25,511 nt of DNA from positions 1-25,511 of the forward strand of contig UQNF01000023.1 of the NCBI GenBank assembly GCA_900542285.1, given 5' to 3'. Positions 1 to 9,158 of the stretch are shown here, in pieces (the first letter of the stretch is position 1; each line of letters begins with the position of its first letter). The notes under the pieces are model-generated. The model searched no databases and was not told the DNA's origin. It worked only from the letters and a program-made list of their open reading frames with translations. The translations under genes were made by a program, and so were the position numbers. Origin of the DNA: an uncultured Clostridium sp. (GTDB taxonomy: Bacteria; Bacillota; Clostridia; Christensenellales; CAG-138).

Positions 1-1
1 C

Positions 2-3000
2 GGAAGAGTAGATCTGAGTACGATTGCGGCCCTTGCCAAGTCCACGAGGGAAGAGGTGCTTGCTTCGCTTTCGGGAACGATCTACTTCGACCCGGAGCGG
101 GGTGAGTTTGTTGCCGCTGACGAGTATCTCTCCGGAAATATCATGACCAAGCTGAAAGCGGTCCGACACGCTATCGATGATGGTATGGACGTGCCGGATG
201 GCGTGGACCTTGCCGATAATGTCGTTGCTCTCAATACCGTTATGCCTAAGCGTGTTGAAGCGAAACAGATAAAGATCTCCATCGGAAGCCCTTGGATACC
301 GCCGGACGTCTATCGGGATTTCATAATCGCACTTATCGGGATCAAGTCCTCATCCGGCAGACCCGGAATACAGGTGGACTATATTCGCTCGGCAAATCAT
401 TACATCATCAGGGGCAAAAAGCATTTTTCGGAGTTCACTCGCGCCAAGATGACATATGGCACGCCGGAGATGAATGCTTTTGAGATAATTGAAAGAATGC
501 TCAACTCTCGCGAGCTGGTAGTTTATGAGACATATTATTCGTATGAAACCAAAAAGCTGACCAGAAGGGTAAACAAATCGGAGACTCTGCTGGTTCAGGA
601 GAAGGCAAAACAGATAAGCGAACGCTTCAGCTATTGGCTGTTTAAGGATGAGCCGAGGCGTACCACGCTGCTTGATTACTATAATGAGAGCTTTTGTGCG
701 ATAAGGCCAAGACGCTTTGACGGAAGCAGGATGCAGCTCCCCGGTAAAAACCCGGATGTCAAGCTGCAAAGGTATCAGCTCGATGCGATAAAGCGTGTTG
801 TAAGCTCCAAAAATATCCTGCTTGCTCATCAGGTCGGTGCCGGCAAGACCTATGTAATGGCTGCCGCCGCCATGGAACTGCGAAGGCTGGGAATATCAAA
901 ACGCAACCTGTTCGTTGTGCCGAACAACATATTGGAACAGTGGTACAATGAATTTTTGCATCTGTATCCCGATGCTTCGGTACTCATGATAGAACCAAAG
1001 AACTTCACCCCGGGCAGCCGCAACAGAGTGCTTCGGCACATAATTGAGCACGATTATGATGCGGTGATAATTAGCTACACCAGCTTTTCACTTATTCCGC
1101 TTTCAAGGGAGGAGCGTGAGCGCGAGCTGATGGCAGCACATTCGGATATCGCTGCCGCTATGCAGGATGTTATCAATAACGAGGCATATTCGGTGCTGAA
1201 TCGCTGCTCATCCAGGATAAGTCACAGACTGCAAAGGCTTTGGGAGTCGGAACAAAAGAGCGAAAAGGGACAGATCTATTTCGATGATCTGGGGATCAAT
1301 ACGCTCTTTGTCGATGAGGCCCATAACTTTAAGAACATAAGCATCGAGACCAAGCACGGTTCGCTTCCCGGGCTTAACACCAAGGGCTCAAAGCGGTGCG
1401 ATGATATGATGGCGAAGATACGCTATGTTCAGCGCCATAATGACGGAAGGGGTGCGGTATTCGCAACAGGTACGCCCATAACAAACTCCGTTTCGGATCT
1501 GTACACCATGCAGCGCTATCTCGGATTTGATCGTATGGACAGGCTGAACCTTGCAGAGTTCGATAACTGGGTAAAGATGTTCTCCGAGGTCACGGAAGAA
1601 TTCGAGGTCGAGGCCAACGGCGTTGGTTACAGGCTCAGAAAGCGTTTGAGCAGGTACTATAACCTCCCGGAGCTTTCGCTGATGTTCTCGGAAATTGCGG
1701 ATATGTATTTTCCGGTGAGCGATGACAGAAAACTGCCGACAGACATTCAAACAGTCAACTGCATTGTTGAATCAGGCAAGGCTCTGCGCGACTATATTGG
1801 CGAGCTGGCAGACAGGGCTGAGAGGGTCAAGACCGGGCAGGTACCCAGAACAGAGGATAACATGCTCAAGATTACGACCGATGGCCGCAAAGCTGCGCTC
1901 GATATGCGCCTCGTTGACCCGAACGCTGCCGATGAGCCGGGTTCGAAGCTCAATAACTGCGTCAGGAACGTGTATTCCATTTGGAGCGAAAATGAGAAGC
2001 TCACTCAGCTCGTTTTTCTGGATCAGAGCACGCCAAAGGAAGGATTTAACCTTTATGACGATATCAAGCGTAAGCTTGTGAACATGGGCGTGCCTGCCGA
2101 TGAGATAGCGTTTGTTCATGATGCCGTGACGGACTCAATGAGAAGCTCGCTGTTCAACAAGGTCAGAAAGGGCAAGGTCAGGATACTGATAGGATCGACC
2201 TTCAAGCTTGGCACGGGCTCAAACGTTCAGAACTATCTCGTCGCAGTCCACCATCTGGATATTCCGTGGCGTCCGTCGGATGTGACGCAGCGTGACGGAC
2301 GTATGCTTCGCCAGGGAAATAAAAACGACAGCGTTAGGATCTACCGCTATGTGACTAACGGGAGCTTTGATGCGTACTCATGGCAGCTTCTTGAAAACAA
2401 ACAGCGCTTTATTTCGCAGATAGTACGCGGCGATTATCCGAACCGTGCAGGCGATGAAGTGGACGAGGTCGTACTCACATACAGCGAGGTCAAATCCCTT
2501 GCGGTCGGCAATCCGCTTATAAAGCGCAGGATAGAGGTCGAAACGGAGCTTCAGCGCAAGCTGATACTTCGTTCACGCATAGAACGCCGTAAGATAGAGG
2601 CAGGGGAAGCTCTGCTTCAAATGCCTGCAAAAAAACTGGAGCTTGAAAGGCTCAGGACGATGTTCACGGAGGATATCGCAAGGCTTGAAACGGCAAACAG
2701 CGGCTTTACTATGCAGATTATGGGTGAGACATACAAAAAACGCCGCGATGCAGGCGAGAGGCTCATCGATTTGCTGGCGGAATATGCTTTCCTTAGGGAG
2801 GATAAGCTGATTGGCCGCTACCGCGGCTTTGACCTGTACTTAGCTAACGATCTTCTCGACGCAAGGCGAATCTTTCTTCTAAAGGGCAGCGGCAGCTATC
2901 GCTCAGATCTCAGCGAAAGCGCGATGGGCGTAATTGCGAGGATGGATAACTGCCTGAATGGGCTTCAGGGAAGGCTGGATGAAGTTAACGGAAAGCTTGA

Positions 3001-3121
3001 TAAGCTGGATACGGATGAGCTTGAATTGACCGAGGAGAGGGACAGGACGAGCGGCATTGACGATGAGATACTGGAGCTGAGAAAACAGCTCAGAGAGATC
3101 AACAAAGAGCTTGGAATGTGA
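2..3121 (+). CDS. SNF2-type DEAD/DEAH helicase, C-terminal part of a large helicase-methylase protein (5' end outside window)
   Basis: The frame is open from base 2 with no stop, and the residues before the first possible start (GTG at 56) continue the family-like stretch VDLSTIAALAKSTREEV, so the gene starts outside the window. Numbering from the GTG, Walker A (HQVGAGKT) ends at residues 261-265, the DEAH box is at 420-423 and helicase motif VI (QRDGRMLRQG) is at 745-754. This gives two RecA-like lobes, followed by about 200 residues rich in charged helices that probably form coiled coils. The sequence resembles the C-terminal portion of the very large (often more than 2000 aa) SNF2 helicase/N12-class adenine methylase proteins carried by conjugative elements and plasmids of Bacillota. 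The methylase part, if present, lies upstream and is not visible. The role in DNA transfer or element maintenance is inference. The helicase family call is firm; the mobile-element origin is probable. Confidence 0.85.
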   Translation, partial: GRVDLSTIAALAKSTREEVLASLSGTIYFDPERGEFVAADEYLSGNIMTKLKAVRHAIDDGMDVPDGVDLADNVVALNTVMPKRVEAKQIKISIGSPWIPPDVYRDFIIALIGIKSSSGRPGIQVDYIRSANHYIIRGKKHFSEFTRAKMTYGTPEMNAFEIIERMLNSRELVVYETYYSYETKKLTRRVNKSETLLVQEKAKQISERFSYWLFKDEPRRTTLLDYYNESFCAIRPRRFDGSRMQLPGKNPDVKLQRYQLDAIKRVVSSKNILLAHQVGAGKTYVMAAAAMELRRLGISKRNLFVVPNNILEQWYNEFLHLYPDASVLMIEPKNFTPGSRNRVLRHIIEHDYDAVIISYTSFSLIPLSREERERELMAAHSDIAAAMQDVINNEAYSVLNRCSSRISHRLQRLWESEQKSEKGQIYFDDLGINTLFVDEAHNFKNISIETKHGSLPGLNTKGSKRCDDMMAKIRYVQRHNDGRGAVFATGTPITNSVSDLYTMQRYLGFDRMDRLNLAEFDNWVKMFSEVTEEFEVEANGVGYRLRKRLSRYYNLPELSLMFSEIADMYFPVSDDRKLPTDIQTVNCIVESGKALRDYIGELADRAERVKTGQVPRTEDNMLKITTDGRKAALDMRLVDPNAADEPGSKLNNCVRNVYSIWSENEKLTQLVFLDQSTPKEGFNLYDDIKRKLVNMGVPADEIAFVHDAVTDSMRSSLFNKVRKGKVRILIGSTFKLGTGSNVQNYLVAVHHLDIPWRPSDVTQRDGRMLRQGNKNDSVRIYRYVTNGSFDAYSWQLLENKQRFISQIVRGDYPNRAGDEVDEVVLTYSEVKSLAVGNPLIKRRIEVETELQRKLILRSRIERRKIEAGEALLQMPAKKLELERLRTMFTEDIARLETANSGFTMQIMGETYKKRRDAGERLIDLLAEYAFLREDKLIGRYRGFDLYLANDLLDARRIFLLKGSGSYRSDLSESAMGVIARMDNCLNGLQGRLDEVNGKLDKLDTDELELTEERDRTSGIDDEILELRKQLREINKELGM

Positions 3122-3169
3122 TCCGGCTAATGTACTATTATGAAATCTTTATAGGATTGGGAAAGAACC

Positions 3170-5140
3170 ATGCAGCAACATGATTATACAGTTGAAGATA
3201 TCAGGGTAATGGAGGGCTTGGAGGCAGTGCGAGTGCGTCCCGGCATGTATATCGGCAGCACGGGCAGCCGCGGCCTTCATCACATGCTCTGGGAAATAGT
3301 CGACAACGCAGTGGATGAAGCGGCTAACGGCTATGCAAATGAGATCAATGTTACCATCAACAAGGACAATTCCGTTACCGTTGAGGATAACGGCAGGGGT
3401 ATTCCTGTGGGCATACATGAAAAACTTCATATCTCAGGCGTCGAGGTGGTCTATACACAGCTCCATGCAGGCGGCAAGTTTGATAACGATGCCTATGGCT
3501 TCTCCGGAGGATTGCACGGCGTCGGCGCTTCGGTCGTCAATGCGTTGTCCGAATTTGTGGAAGTCGAGGTAGCAACCGCCGGAAAGCTGTATAGGATACG
3601 CTTCCATAGCTATATGGATGATGAGGGCAATATGCACTCGGGCATTCCGATTGCTCCGCTGGAGGAGGTCGGAAGGACTCGCCGTCAGGGAACAAGGGTC
3701 ACCTTTATGCCCGATAGCAGAGTGTTTGAGACCGTGGAGATGAGCTATGAGATAGTGTCGAAGCGTCTTAACGAGCTTGCCTATCTGAACAAAGGCGTGC
3801 TTTTCCGTTTCACCGACTGCAGGCGCAAGGATGAGAGCAGGCAGCGTGAATACAAGTACGATGGCGGAATAATCGACTTTGTTTCCTATCTCAACGCAGA
3901 CAAGACAACGCTTTACAAGGAACCTATCTATTTCAGCGGCATAAGGGAGACGGGCAGCAACACCATAATCGTTGAGGTAGCTATGCAGCACAACGACGGA
4001 TACACCGAAAGCGTATTCTCGTATGTGAACAACATCCCCACCACCGAAGGGGGAACTCATGAGACAGGCTTCCGCTCTGCACTAACGAAAGTCATGAACG
4101 AATACTGCCGCAGGATAGGTTTATTAAAGGAGAAGGATGCATCTCTGTCGGGTGAAGATTTCAGGGAGGGCTTGACGGCTGTGCTTTCACTGAAGATGAG
4201 CTCCATACAGTTCGAGGGCCAGACAAAGACCAAGCTTGGCAACACCGAAGCACGCACTGCCGTTGAATCGGTAGTTATAGACATGCTGACTCCGATCCTT
4301 GAAGATCTAAAGAATGCGGAGCTTTCTGCGGCGATAGCTGACAAGGCGGTCAAGGCAGCAAAGGCGAGGGAGGCCGCGCGCAGGGCAAAGAGCATGGCAA
4401 GGGAGAAATCCAAGCTTGAAAATGCTCCGCTGGTAGGTAAGCTTTCGAGCTGCACCGGCAGGAATCCGCAGCAGAACGAGCTGTTCATCGTTGAGGGTGA
4501 TTCCGCAGGAGGAAGTGCAAAGCAGGGAAGGGACAGACGCTTTCAGGCTATTCTGCCGCTAAGGGGTAAACCCTTGAACGTTGAAAAACGAAGGCTTGAG
4601 CAGGTGCTTGAAAACGAGGAGTGCCGTTCAATAATCACTGCGCTCGGCACCGGCATAGGCGAGGATTTTGAGCTTGATAATCTTAAGTATAACAAGGTTA
4701 TTATCCTTTCCGATGCCGACCAGGACGGTGCGCATATCCGTGCGCTTTTGCTCACATTTTTCTACCGCTATACGCGCGAGCTTATCACGAGCGGTCATGT
4801 CTATATGGGCATGCCTCCGCTCTACAAGGTGCAGAAGGGCAAGGATGTGTTCTACGCTTATGATGATGATGAGCTTTCGAAGATAACAAAGGGCATGAAG
4901 GGCTATACGCTTCAGCGTTACAAGGGACTTGGCGAGATGAACCCCGAACAGCTGTGGGAGACGACACTCAATCCGGAGAACCGCTCACTTGTTCAGGTCA
5001 CGATCGAGGATGCGGCGTATGTAGAGCATCTTGTAACGCTTTTGATGGGCGAAAAGGTGGCTCCCCGTAAGGAGTACATTATTGAGCACGCAGATTTCAA
5101 CAAGGTCGATACCTTTGAACAAAGGATAACGACAGATTAA
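3170..5140 (+). CDS. gyrB: Type IIA DNA topoisomerase B subunit (GyrB/ParE family)
   Basis: This 656-aa protein is the ATPase and TOPRIM subunit of DNA gyrase or topoisomerase IV, which passes one duplex through another using ATP. The GHKL ATPase shows Glu42 and Asn46 in WEIVDN, DNGRGIP at 73-79 and GGLHGVGASVVNAL at 113-126. The transducer lies around 220-400. The TOPRIM domain has EGDSAGG from Glu442 and the metal-binding DADQDGAH from Asp515, and QRYKGLGEMNPEQLW follows near the C terminus. The length fits Gram-positive GyrB/ParE, with no insertion. TOPRIM wording (ALGTGIGEDFEL) is GyrB-like, while parts of the transducer (VNNIPTTEGGTHETGF) recall ParE, so the gyrB symbol is the better guess rather than certain. 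No A subunit follows. The start ATG has a modest GGGAAAG site upstream. It lies 48 bp after the helicase gene. Confidence 0.9.
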   Translation: MQQHDYTVEDIRVMEGLEAVRVRPGMYIGSTGSRGLHHMLWEIVDNAVDEAANGYANEINVTINKDNSVTVEDNGRGIPVGIHEKLHISGVEVVYTQLHAGGKFDNDAYGFSGGLHGVGASVVNALSEFVEVEVATAGKLYRIRFHSYMDDEGNMHSGIPIAPLEEVGRTRRQGTRVTFMPDSRVFETVEMSYEIVSKRLNELAYLNKGVLFRFTDCRRKDESRQREYKYDGGIIDFVSYLNADKTTLYKEPIYFSGIRETGSNTIIVEVAMQHNDGYTESVFSYVNNIPTTEGGTHETGFRSALTKVMNEYCRRIGLLKEKDASLSGEDFREGLTAVLSLKMSSIQFEGQTKTKLGNTEARTAVESVVIDMLTPILEDLKNAELSAAIADKAVKAAKAREAARRAKSMAREKSKLENAPLVGKLSSCTGRNPQQNELFIVEGDSAGGSAKQGRDRRFQAILPLRGKPLNVEKRRLEQVLENEECRSIITALGTGIGEDFELDNLKYNKVIILSDADQDGAHIRALLLTFFYRYTRELITSGHVYMGMPPLYKVQKGKDVFYAYDDDELSKITKGMKGYTLQRYKGLGEMNPEQLWETTLNPENRSLVQVTIEDAAYVEHLVTLLMGEKVAPRKEYIIEHADFNKVDTFEQRITTD

Positions 5141-5154
5141 CATAAAAAGTATTT

Positions 5155-5187
5155 ACCCACCGAAGGGTTTTCATCCCGTCGGTGGGT
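5155..5187. terminator. Bidirectional terminator between gyrB and the tfoX-like gene
   Basis: Thirteen-base arms (ACCCACCGAAGGG at 5155-5167 and CCCGTCGGTGGGT at 5175-5187) pair with one mismatch around a 7-base loop. It lies 14 bp after the gyrB stop and 13 bp past the end of the convergent tfoX-like gene. Read on the minus strand, the stem is followed by ACTTTTTAT, a reasonable U-tract. The plus-strand tail (AGCTTTAT) is weaker. Confidence 0.8.
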
Positions 5188-5200
5188 AGCTTTATGGTTT

Positions 5201-5554
5201 CTATTCTGATCGTATTGACTGTCCGGGCTGTCCGGACTGTTTACTCTTTTTTTGCTTAGGTAAAGGGGTCATTGGCTCGAGCACAGCAATAACGGTTTTA
5301 CAGAATTCTGGATCGTCGATGTTCAGAACATAGTGCTCCTTTGAGCCGGGATAGGGAACACCTCTGTCCGCATCCTTCATCAGTTCTTTGATACATTCAA
5401 GCTCCTTAACGAACACGGTATTATCGCAAACCAAAAGGATGGGTTTATCGTTTATGTAGACCATGTATTCGCCAAACATCTTTCTGTACCGAACGATCCC
5501 AATACCGCTTACCTGTTCGCAGACATATTCAATAAACTCAATCGAAGTAGCCAT
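5201..5554 (-). CDS. TfoX/Sxy N-terminal domain protein
   Basis: This 117-aa protein matches the TfoX N-terminal domain: a FIEYVCEQV helix, then RKMFGEYMVYINDKPILLVCDN with the characteristic KMFGEY turn, and a final PEFCKTVIAVLEPM helix. The last 20 residues are a basic, Gln/Ser-rich tail (KQKKSKQSGQ). Proteobacterial TfoX (Sxy) activates competence genes, but it has a second domain that is absent here. Stand-alone N-domain proteins in Bacillota have no established role, so competence should not be assumed. The ATG is preceded by GGGAGA at good spacing. It is the last gene of the minus-strand run from glnS, 47 bp after rlmI, and ends at the shared terminator at 5155-5187. Confidence 0.8.
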   Translation of the reverse strand: MATSIEFIEYVCEQVSGIGIVRYRKMFGEYMVYINDKPILLVCDNTVFVKELECIKELMKDADRGVPYPGSKEHYVLNIDDPEFCKTVIAVLEPMTPLPKQKKSKQSGQPGQSIRSE

Positions 5555-5601
5555 GGTTTCTCCCTAAACTCAGACGGCAGCAGCATGACCGTACCTAAAC
5601 A

Positions 5602-6825
5602 TCATACAATCTGAAAAATATAGAATTTCAAATAATCTGTCTCGGGAACATTCCAAAGTATGGGATGGTCGGGGGCCTGCTGTCTGCCTTCGATCTGACG
5701 AAGCTGAACGCCTGCATCCTCAGCGGCATCGTGAAGCATTCTGCGAAACAGTTCATCGGTCATAAAGTGTGAACAGGAGCAGGTGGCAAGATAGCCGCCC
5801 CTTGGCAGCAGCTTCATGGCCTTGGCGTTGATAGCCTTATAACCCTTTATCGCATTGGAAACCGTCTCGCGGCTCTTGGTAAACGCAGGGGGATCGAGAA
5901 TTATATAGTCATATTCGCATTTCTTCCGTCCCTCAAGCTCTGTCAGAAGGTCAAACACATCCTTGCAGACAAAGCTCATGCTTTCGCTCAATCCGTTGAG
6001 CTCCGCATTGCGTCTGGTGAGTTCTATCGCATCGGCTGAAATATCCACGGCTGTAACATGCTTTGCTCCGTGCTTTGCGGCATTGAGTGCAAACGCTCCG
6101 GTGTGGGTAAAGCAGTCCAGCACGTTCCTTCCTGCAGCGATCCTTGCGGCAGCAAGTCGGTTGTATTTTTGATCCAGGAAAAACCCGGTCTTTTGACCGT
6201 TCAATATGTCGATCTCGTAACGGATGCCGTTCTCGGTTATCTCCACTATGCCATTTGGGATCTCTTTTAAGCCGTCATAATGGTAAAATGACTTGTACTG
6301 CGATAGTCCTTCCTTTTCCCTGATAGCGACATCGTTTCGTTCAAGCAGAGCCCGGATGGTTATTCCATATTCACGGAAGACATCGATAAGAATTGGAAAG
6401 AGCATGTCCTTGATCCTGTCAATGCCAAGCGTCAGCACCTGCACGACCAAAACATCTCCAAATCTGTCTACGGTAAGCCCCGGAAAGGAGTCGGCTTCCC
6501 CAAAGATGATGCGGCAGCAGTCGAAATCGTCACCCATAACGGTTTTGCGATAGTCGACAGCATATTTGAATCTTCTGCGGTAGAATTCGGCATCGAATCT
6601 GTCGTTGGCGTTTCTCGAGATAAGGCGTATGCGCATTGCGGAATTATCGTTGATAAAGCCCGTTCCCAGAAAACGCTGCTTTCTCGTATAGACATCGACA
6701 AGATCTCCGTTCTCGTAATCGCCTTCAACGCTAACTATCTTTTCTGCAAATATCCAGGGGTGACCGCCCTTGACCGCAGTCTCCGCTCTTTCGTTGACTA
6801 TCGCCTTTGCAAAGTTCCTGTTCAC
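5602..6825 (-). CDS. rlmI: 23S rRNA (cytosine-C5) methyltransferase, RlmI family
   Basis: This 407-aa class I SAM-dependent methyltransferase has an N-terminal PUA-type RNA-binding domain (about 1-70, with GHPWIFAEKI). A central region follows with FPGLTVDRFGD near 114-123 and QKTGFFLDQ at 211-219. The Rossmann core shows motif I VLDCFTHTGAFAL at 235-247, the acidic SAM-ribose residue Asp261, DPPAF at 311-315 and the cysteine motif CSCS at 349-352. E. coli RlmI methylates C1962 of 23S rRNA; the same target is probable but not proven, because paralogues in this family are hard to tell apart. Translation starts at GTG 6825, preceded by two AAGGATCA-like sites 3 and 10 bases away. It lies 42 bp after the ASCH gene and is probably cotranscribed with glnS. 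Confidence 0.85.
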   Translation of the reverse strand: MNRNFAKAIVNERAETAVKGGHPWIFAEKIVSVEGDYENGDLVDVYTRKQRFLGTGFINDNSAMRIRLISRNANDRFDAEFYRRRFKYAVDYRKTVMGDDFDCCRIIFGEADSFPGLTVDRFGDVLVVQVLTLGIDRIKDMLFPILIDVFREYGITIRALLERNDVAIREKEGLSQYKSFYHYDGLKEIPNGIVEITENGIRYEIDILNGQKTGFFLDQKYNRLAAARIAAGRNVLDCFTHTGAFALNAAKHGAKHVTAVDISADAIELTRRNAELNGLSESMSFVCKDVFDLLTELEGRKKCEYDYIILDPPAFTKSRETVSNAIKGYKAINAKAMKLLPRGGYLATCSCSHFMTDELFRRMLHDAAEDAGVQLRQIEGRQQAPDHPILWNVPETDYLKFYIFQIV

Positions 6826-6867
6826 TGATCCTTGATCCTTCCAAGCCGTTTTTGATGCAAAATACTA

Positions 6868-7308
6868 CTATTTATAGACTACTTCAAATTCTTCCAGCAC
6901 GCAGAGGCCATGCTCATCGAAGGGCTTGCCGGCCGCCTCATAATCAGGGGTAAAGAATCTTCTGTGAACCTCGCGCCACATAGCAAGACTGCGATCGTCT
7001 TCACCTTCACGATAGGCATGTTCGGGGGATACCTCATCAAAAGGGACGATGCTGACAATGGTATCGCGTATCACGCACGCTGCCTCGCCATTGTCATAAA
7101 GTATTACACTATAACAGCCTGCGGTTGGAATCTCGTCATCGCAGGCGTAGGCGATAAGCGAACTCGCGGTTGCGGTCTTAATGCCCTGAAGCGTAAGCTT
7201 AGCAAGCTCATCGCCTGCAGCGCCGCCTCCGCAGAAGGCCCAAGCCTCGTAGGCATCGGCGTCAGGGTTCAGCTTGCGGTATTCTTCCCACATTTCTTGA
7301 GCGGTCAT
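6868..7308 (-). CDS. ASCH domain protein
   Basis: This 146-aa protein has the ASCH fold signature, a PUA-like beta-barrel thought to bind RNA or nucleotides. Visible family features are the N-terminal WEEYRKLNPDADAYEAWAFC stretch, GDELAKLTLQGIKTATASS, a strand carrying ACVIRDTIVSIVPFDEV and a C-terminal FEVVYK strand. It resembles the YhfF-type ASCH proteins, whose substrate is not established. The ATG has a GGAGA site about 8 bp upstream. The gene starts 13 bp after the glnS stop and precedes rlmI by 42 bp, so it sits between a tRNA synthetase and an rRNA methylase; this fits an RNA-related role by association only. Confidence 0.82.
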   Translation of the reverse strand: MTAQEMWEEYRKLNPDADAYEAWAFCGGGAAGDELAKLTLQGIKTATASSLIAYACDDEIPTAGCYSVILYDNGEAACVIRDTIVSIVPFDEVSPEHAYREGEDDRSLAMWREVHRRFFTPDYEAAGKPFDEHGLCVLEEFEVVYK

Positions 7309-7321
7309 CTGCTATTCTCCG

Positions 7322-8977
7322 TTATTGCTGCGGCTTATAGCCGTCCTTAAGGCCGACGGTGCGGTTGAAAACAAGGTTTCCGTCCGTGCTGTCGGGGTCA
7401 ACGCAGAAATAGCCGATGCGCATAAACTGGAACTTATCGCCGCTCTTTGCCGAAGCAAGATAGGGCTCGACAAAGCCGTTGACGATGGTCTTTGATTCAG
7501 GGTTGAGCTTATCGATGAAATCATCTGCGCTGACATCTTCGCAGACCATGAGCTGATCGTAGAGCCTGAACTGCGCGGGAACTGCATCGAGTACGGGCAC
7601 CCAATGGATGGTGCCCTTGACCTTGCGCTCACATTCGCCGCTGCGGCTTTCTGGGTCATATGTGCAGTGAACGGTATTGACGCTGCCGTCCTCGTTCAAT
7701 TCATAACCGACGCATTTGATGATGTATGCGCCCTTGAGCCTGACCTCTCCGTCGGGCTTGAGACGGAAGAACTTCTTGGGAGGCTCGACCATGAAATCAT
7801 CGCGTTCGATGTATACCTCTCTTGCGAAGCGTACGGTATGCGTCTTGCCATACCTCTCATCACCCTCCTGTGCAATGGGAAGGTTCTCTATCTCAACATC
7901 GATGAACTCACCCTCGGGGAAGTTGTCGATAACCACCTTGATGGGGTCAAGCACTGCCATAACTCGATCGCAGCGGGAGTTCAGGTCCTCGCGCACACAA
8001 TGCTCAAGCATTGCTGAATCAACGATAGAATCGGCCTTAGCAACGCCTGCGCGATTTAGGAAGTCCTTGATGGCCTCGGGAGTGTAGCCTCTGCGCCTCA
8101 TTCCGCAGAGTGTCGGCATACGGGGATCATCCCAGCCGCTGACGTAACCGCCCTCAACAAGCGCACGCAGAAAGCGTTTGCTCATTATGGTATTGGTGAT
8201 GTTGAGCCTTGCGAATTCTATCTGACGGGGTTTGTGCTCAAATCCGCAGTTATCGATGACCCAATTGTACAGAGGACGGTGAGCTTCGTATTCAAGCGAG
8301 CACAGCGAGTGGGTAATACCCTCGATGGCATCCTGAATGGGGTGAGCGAAGTCATACATGGGATAAATGCACCACTTATTGCCCTGATGGTGATGGGATT
8401 TATGAAGAATCCGGTACAGAGCAGGGTCCCTCATGTTTATATTCGGAGAAGCCATGTCTATTTTTGCGCGCAGTGTCCTGCTTCCGTCGGGAAACTCGCC
8501 GTTTTTCATGCGCTCGAAAAGGTCAAGGTTTTCCTCGATGCTTCTGTTGCGGTAAGGGCTGTCGATGCCGGGCTCGGTAAGCGTGCCGCGGTATTCCCTT
8601 ATCTGGTCCTTGTCAAGGTCGCAGACATACGCTTTGCCCTCCTTGATAAGCTTAATGGCATATTCGTAGCAGGTATCGAAATAGTCGCTTCCGTAGCAGA
8701 GCTTATCCCAGTTGAAGCCAAGCCAGCGAATATCCTGCTCGATTGCGTCAACAAACTCCACATCCTCCTTAGCAGGGTTTGTGTCGTCAAAGCGGAGATT
8801 ACAGCTGCCTCCGAACCGCTCGGCAATCGAAAAATCAACACACAAAGCCTTGGCGTGACCGATATGAAGATAACCGTTGGGTTCGGGCGGAAAACGGGTC
8901 TTTACGGTGGGGTTGGTGCGTGTGTCTTCCAGCACGAATTCCTCTATAAAATTGCGGGGTTCAAAGTCATTTTTCAT
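7322..8977 (-). CDS. glnS: Glutaminyl-tRNA synthetase
   Basis: Class I aminoacyl-tRNA synthetase that charges tRNA-Gln with glutamine. From the chosen start (MKNDFEPRN, 551 aa) the HIGH signature LHIGHAKAL is at about 37-45 and the KMSKS counterpart IMSKRFL at 264-270. The tRNA-binding regions RFPPEPNGY and CSLEYEAHRPLYNW are typical of GlnRS rather than GluRS. The C-terminal half is the two-barrel anticodon-binding domain. An ATG four codons upstream (8989) is possible, but GGAG at 8984-8987 lies 6 bp before the ATG at 8977 and overlaps the codon at 8989, so 8977 is preferred. Many Bacillota lack GlnRS and use GatCAB amidation instead, so its presence is informative. First gene of the minus-strand run, with a strong promoter about 90 bp upstream. 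Confidence 0.95.
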   Translation of the reverse strand: MKNDFEPRNFIEEFVLEDTRTNPTVKTRFPPEPNGYLHIGHAKALCVDFSIAERFGGSCNLRFDDTNPAKEDVEFVDAIEQDIRWLGFNWDKLCYGSDYFDTCYEYAIKLIKEGKAYVCDLDKDQIREYRGTLTEPGIDSPYRNRSIEENLDLFERMKNGEFPDGSRTLRAKIDMASPNINMRDPALYRILHKSHHHQGNKWCIYPMYDFAHPIQDAIEGITHSLCSLEYEAHRPLYNWVIDNCGFEHKPRQIEFARLNITNTIMSKRFLRALVEGGYVSGWDDPRMPTLCGMRRRGYTPEAIKDFLNRAGVAKADSIVDSAMLEHCVREDLNSRCDRVMAVLDPIKVVIDNFPEGEFIDVEIENLPIAQEGDERYGKTHTVRFAREVYIERDDFMVEPPKKFFRLKPDGEVRLKGAYIIKCVGYELNEDGSVNTVHCTYDPESRSGECERKVKGTIHWVPVLDAVPAQFRLYDQLMVCEDVSADDFIDKLNPESKTIVNGFVEPYLASAKSGDKFQFMRIGYFCVDPDSTDGNLVFNRTVGLKDGYKPQQ

Positions 8978-9073
8978 AGTTAACTCCATTCCGATATGGG
9001 TTTGATAAATTCAAACGGGAAAGCCGTAACGCTTATCGCGGCAAACACATACCCAGTTTAAATATCAGCGAAT

Positions 9074-9102
9074 ATTATGCGCTTTTTTAATTATTTTGTC
9101 AA
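9074..9102 (-). promoter_or_regulatory. Sigma-A promoter of the glnS run
   Basis: On the minus strand, TTGACA (9102-9097) is followed after exactly 17 bp by CATAAT (9079-9074). Transcription should begin near 9067, giving a leader of about 90 bases. The leader contains a small hairpin, GTTTGA/TCAAAC at 9000-9016, that is not a recognisable riboswitch. Confidence 0.75.
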
Positions 9103-9151
9103 GCTGATTCGAGTATTATCTGCACTTATGACCGAAGAATGCCAAAACTTT

Positions 9152-9158
9152 TGTCGAA
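9152..9158 (+). promoter_or_regulatory. Candidate Spo0A box
   Basis: TGTCGAA at 9152-9158, within an A/T-rich TTTTGTCGAAAT context, is identical to the 7-bp Spo0A box core. It lies in the intergenic region between the divergent glnS and zinc-ribbon genes, 50 bp upstream of the glnS -35. A single heptamer is expected a few times by chance in a window this size, so it is a weak candidate. Confidence 0.3.

Noticed and set aside
3111..3141. Possible promoter for gyrB (TTGGAA, TATTAT)
   Set aside because: The spacer is 19 bp and the -35 is poor; read-through from the helicase gene is equally likely.
7604..8983. Long plus-strand open frames (137 aa and 249 aa) opposite glnS
   Set aside because: They lie wholly inside the glnS coding sequence, have no ribosome-binding site and resemble no protein; glnS is certain.
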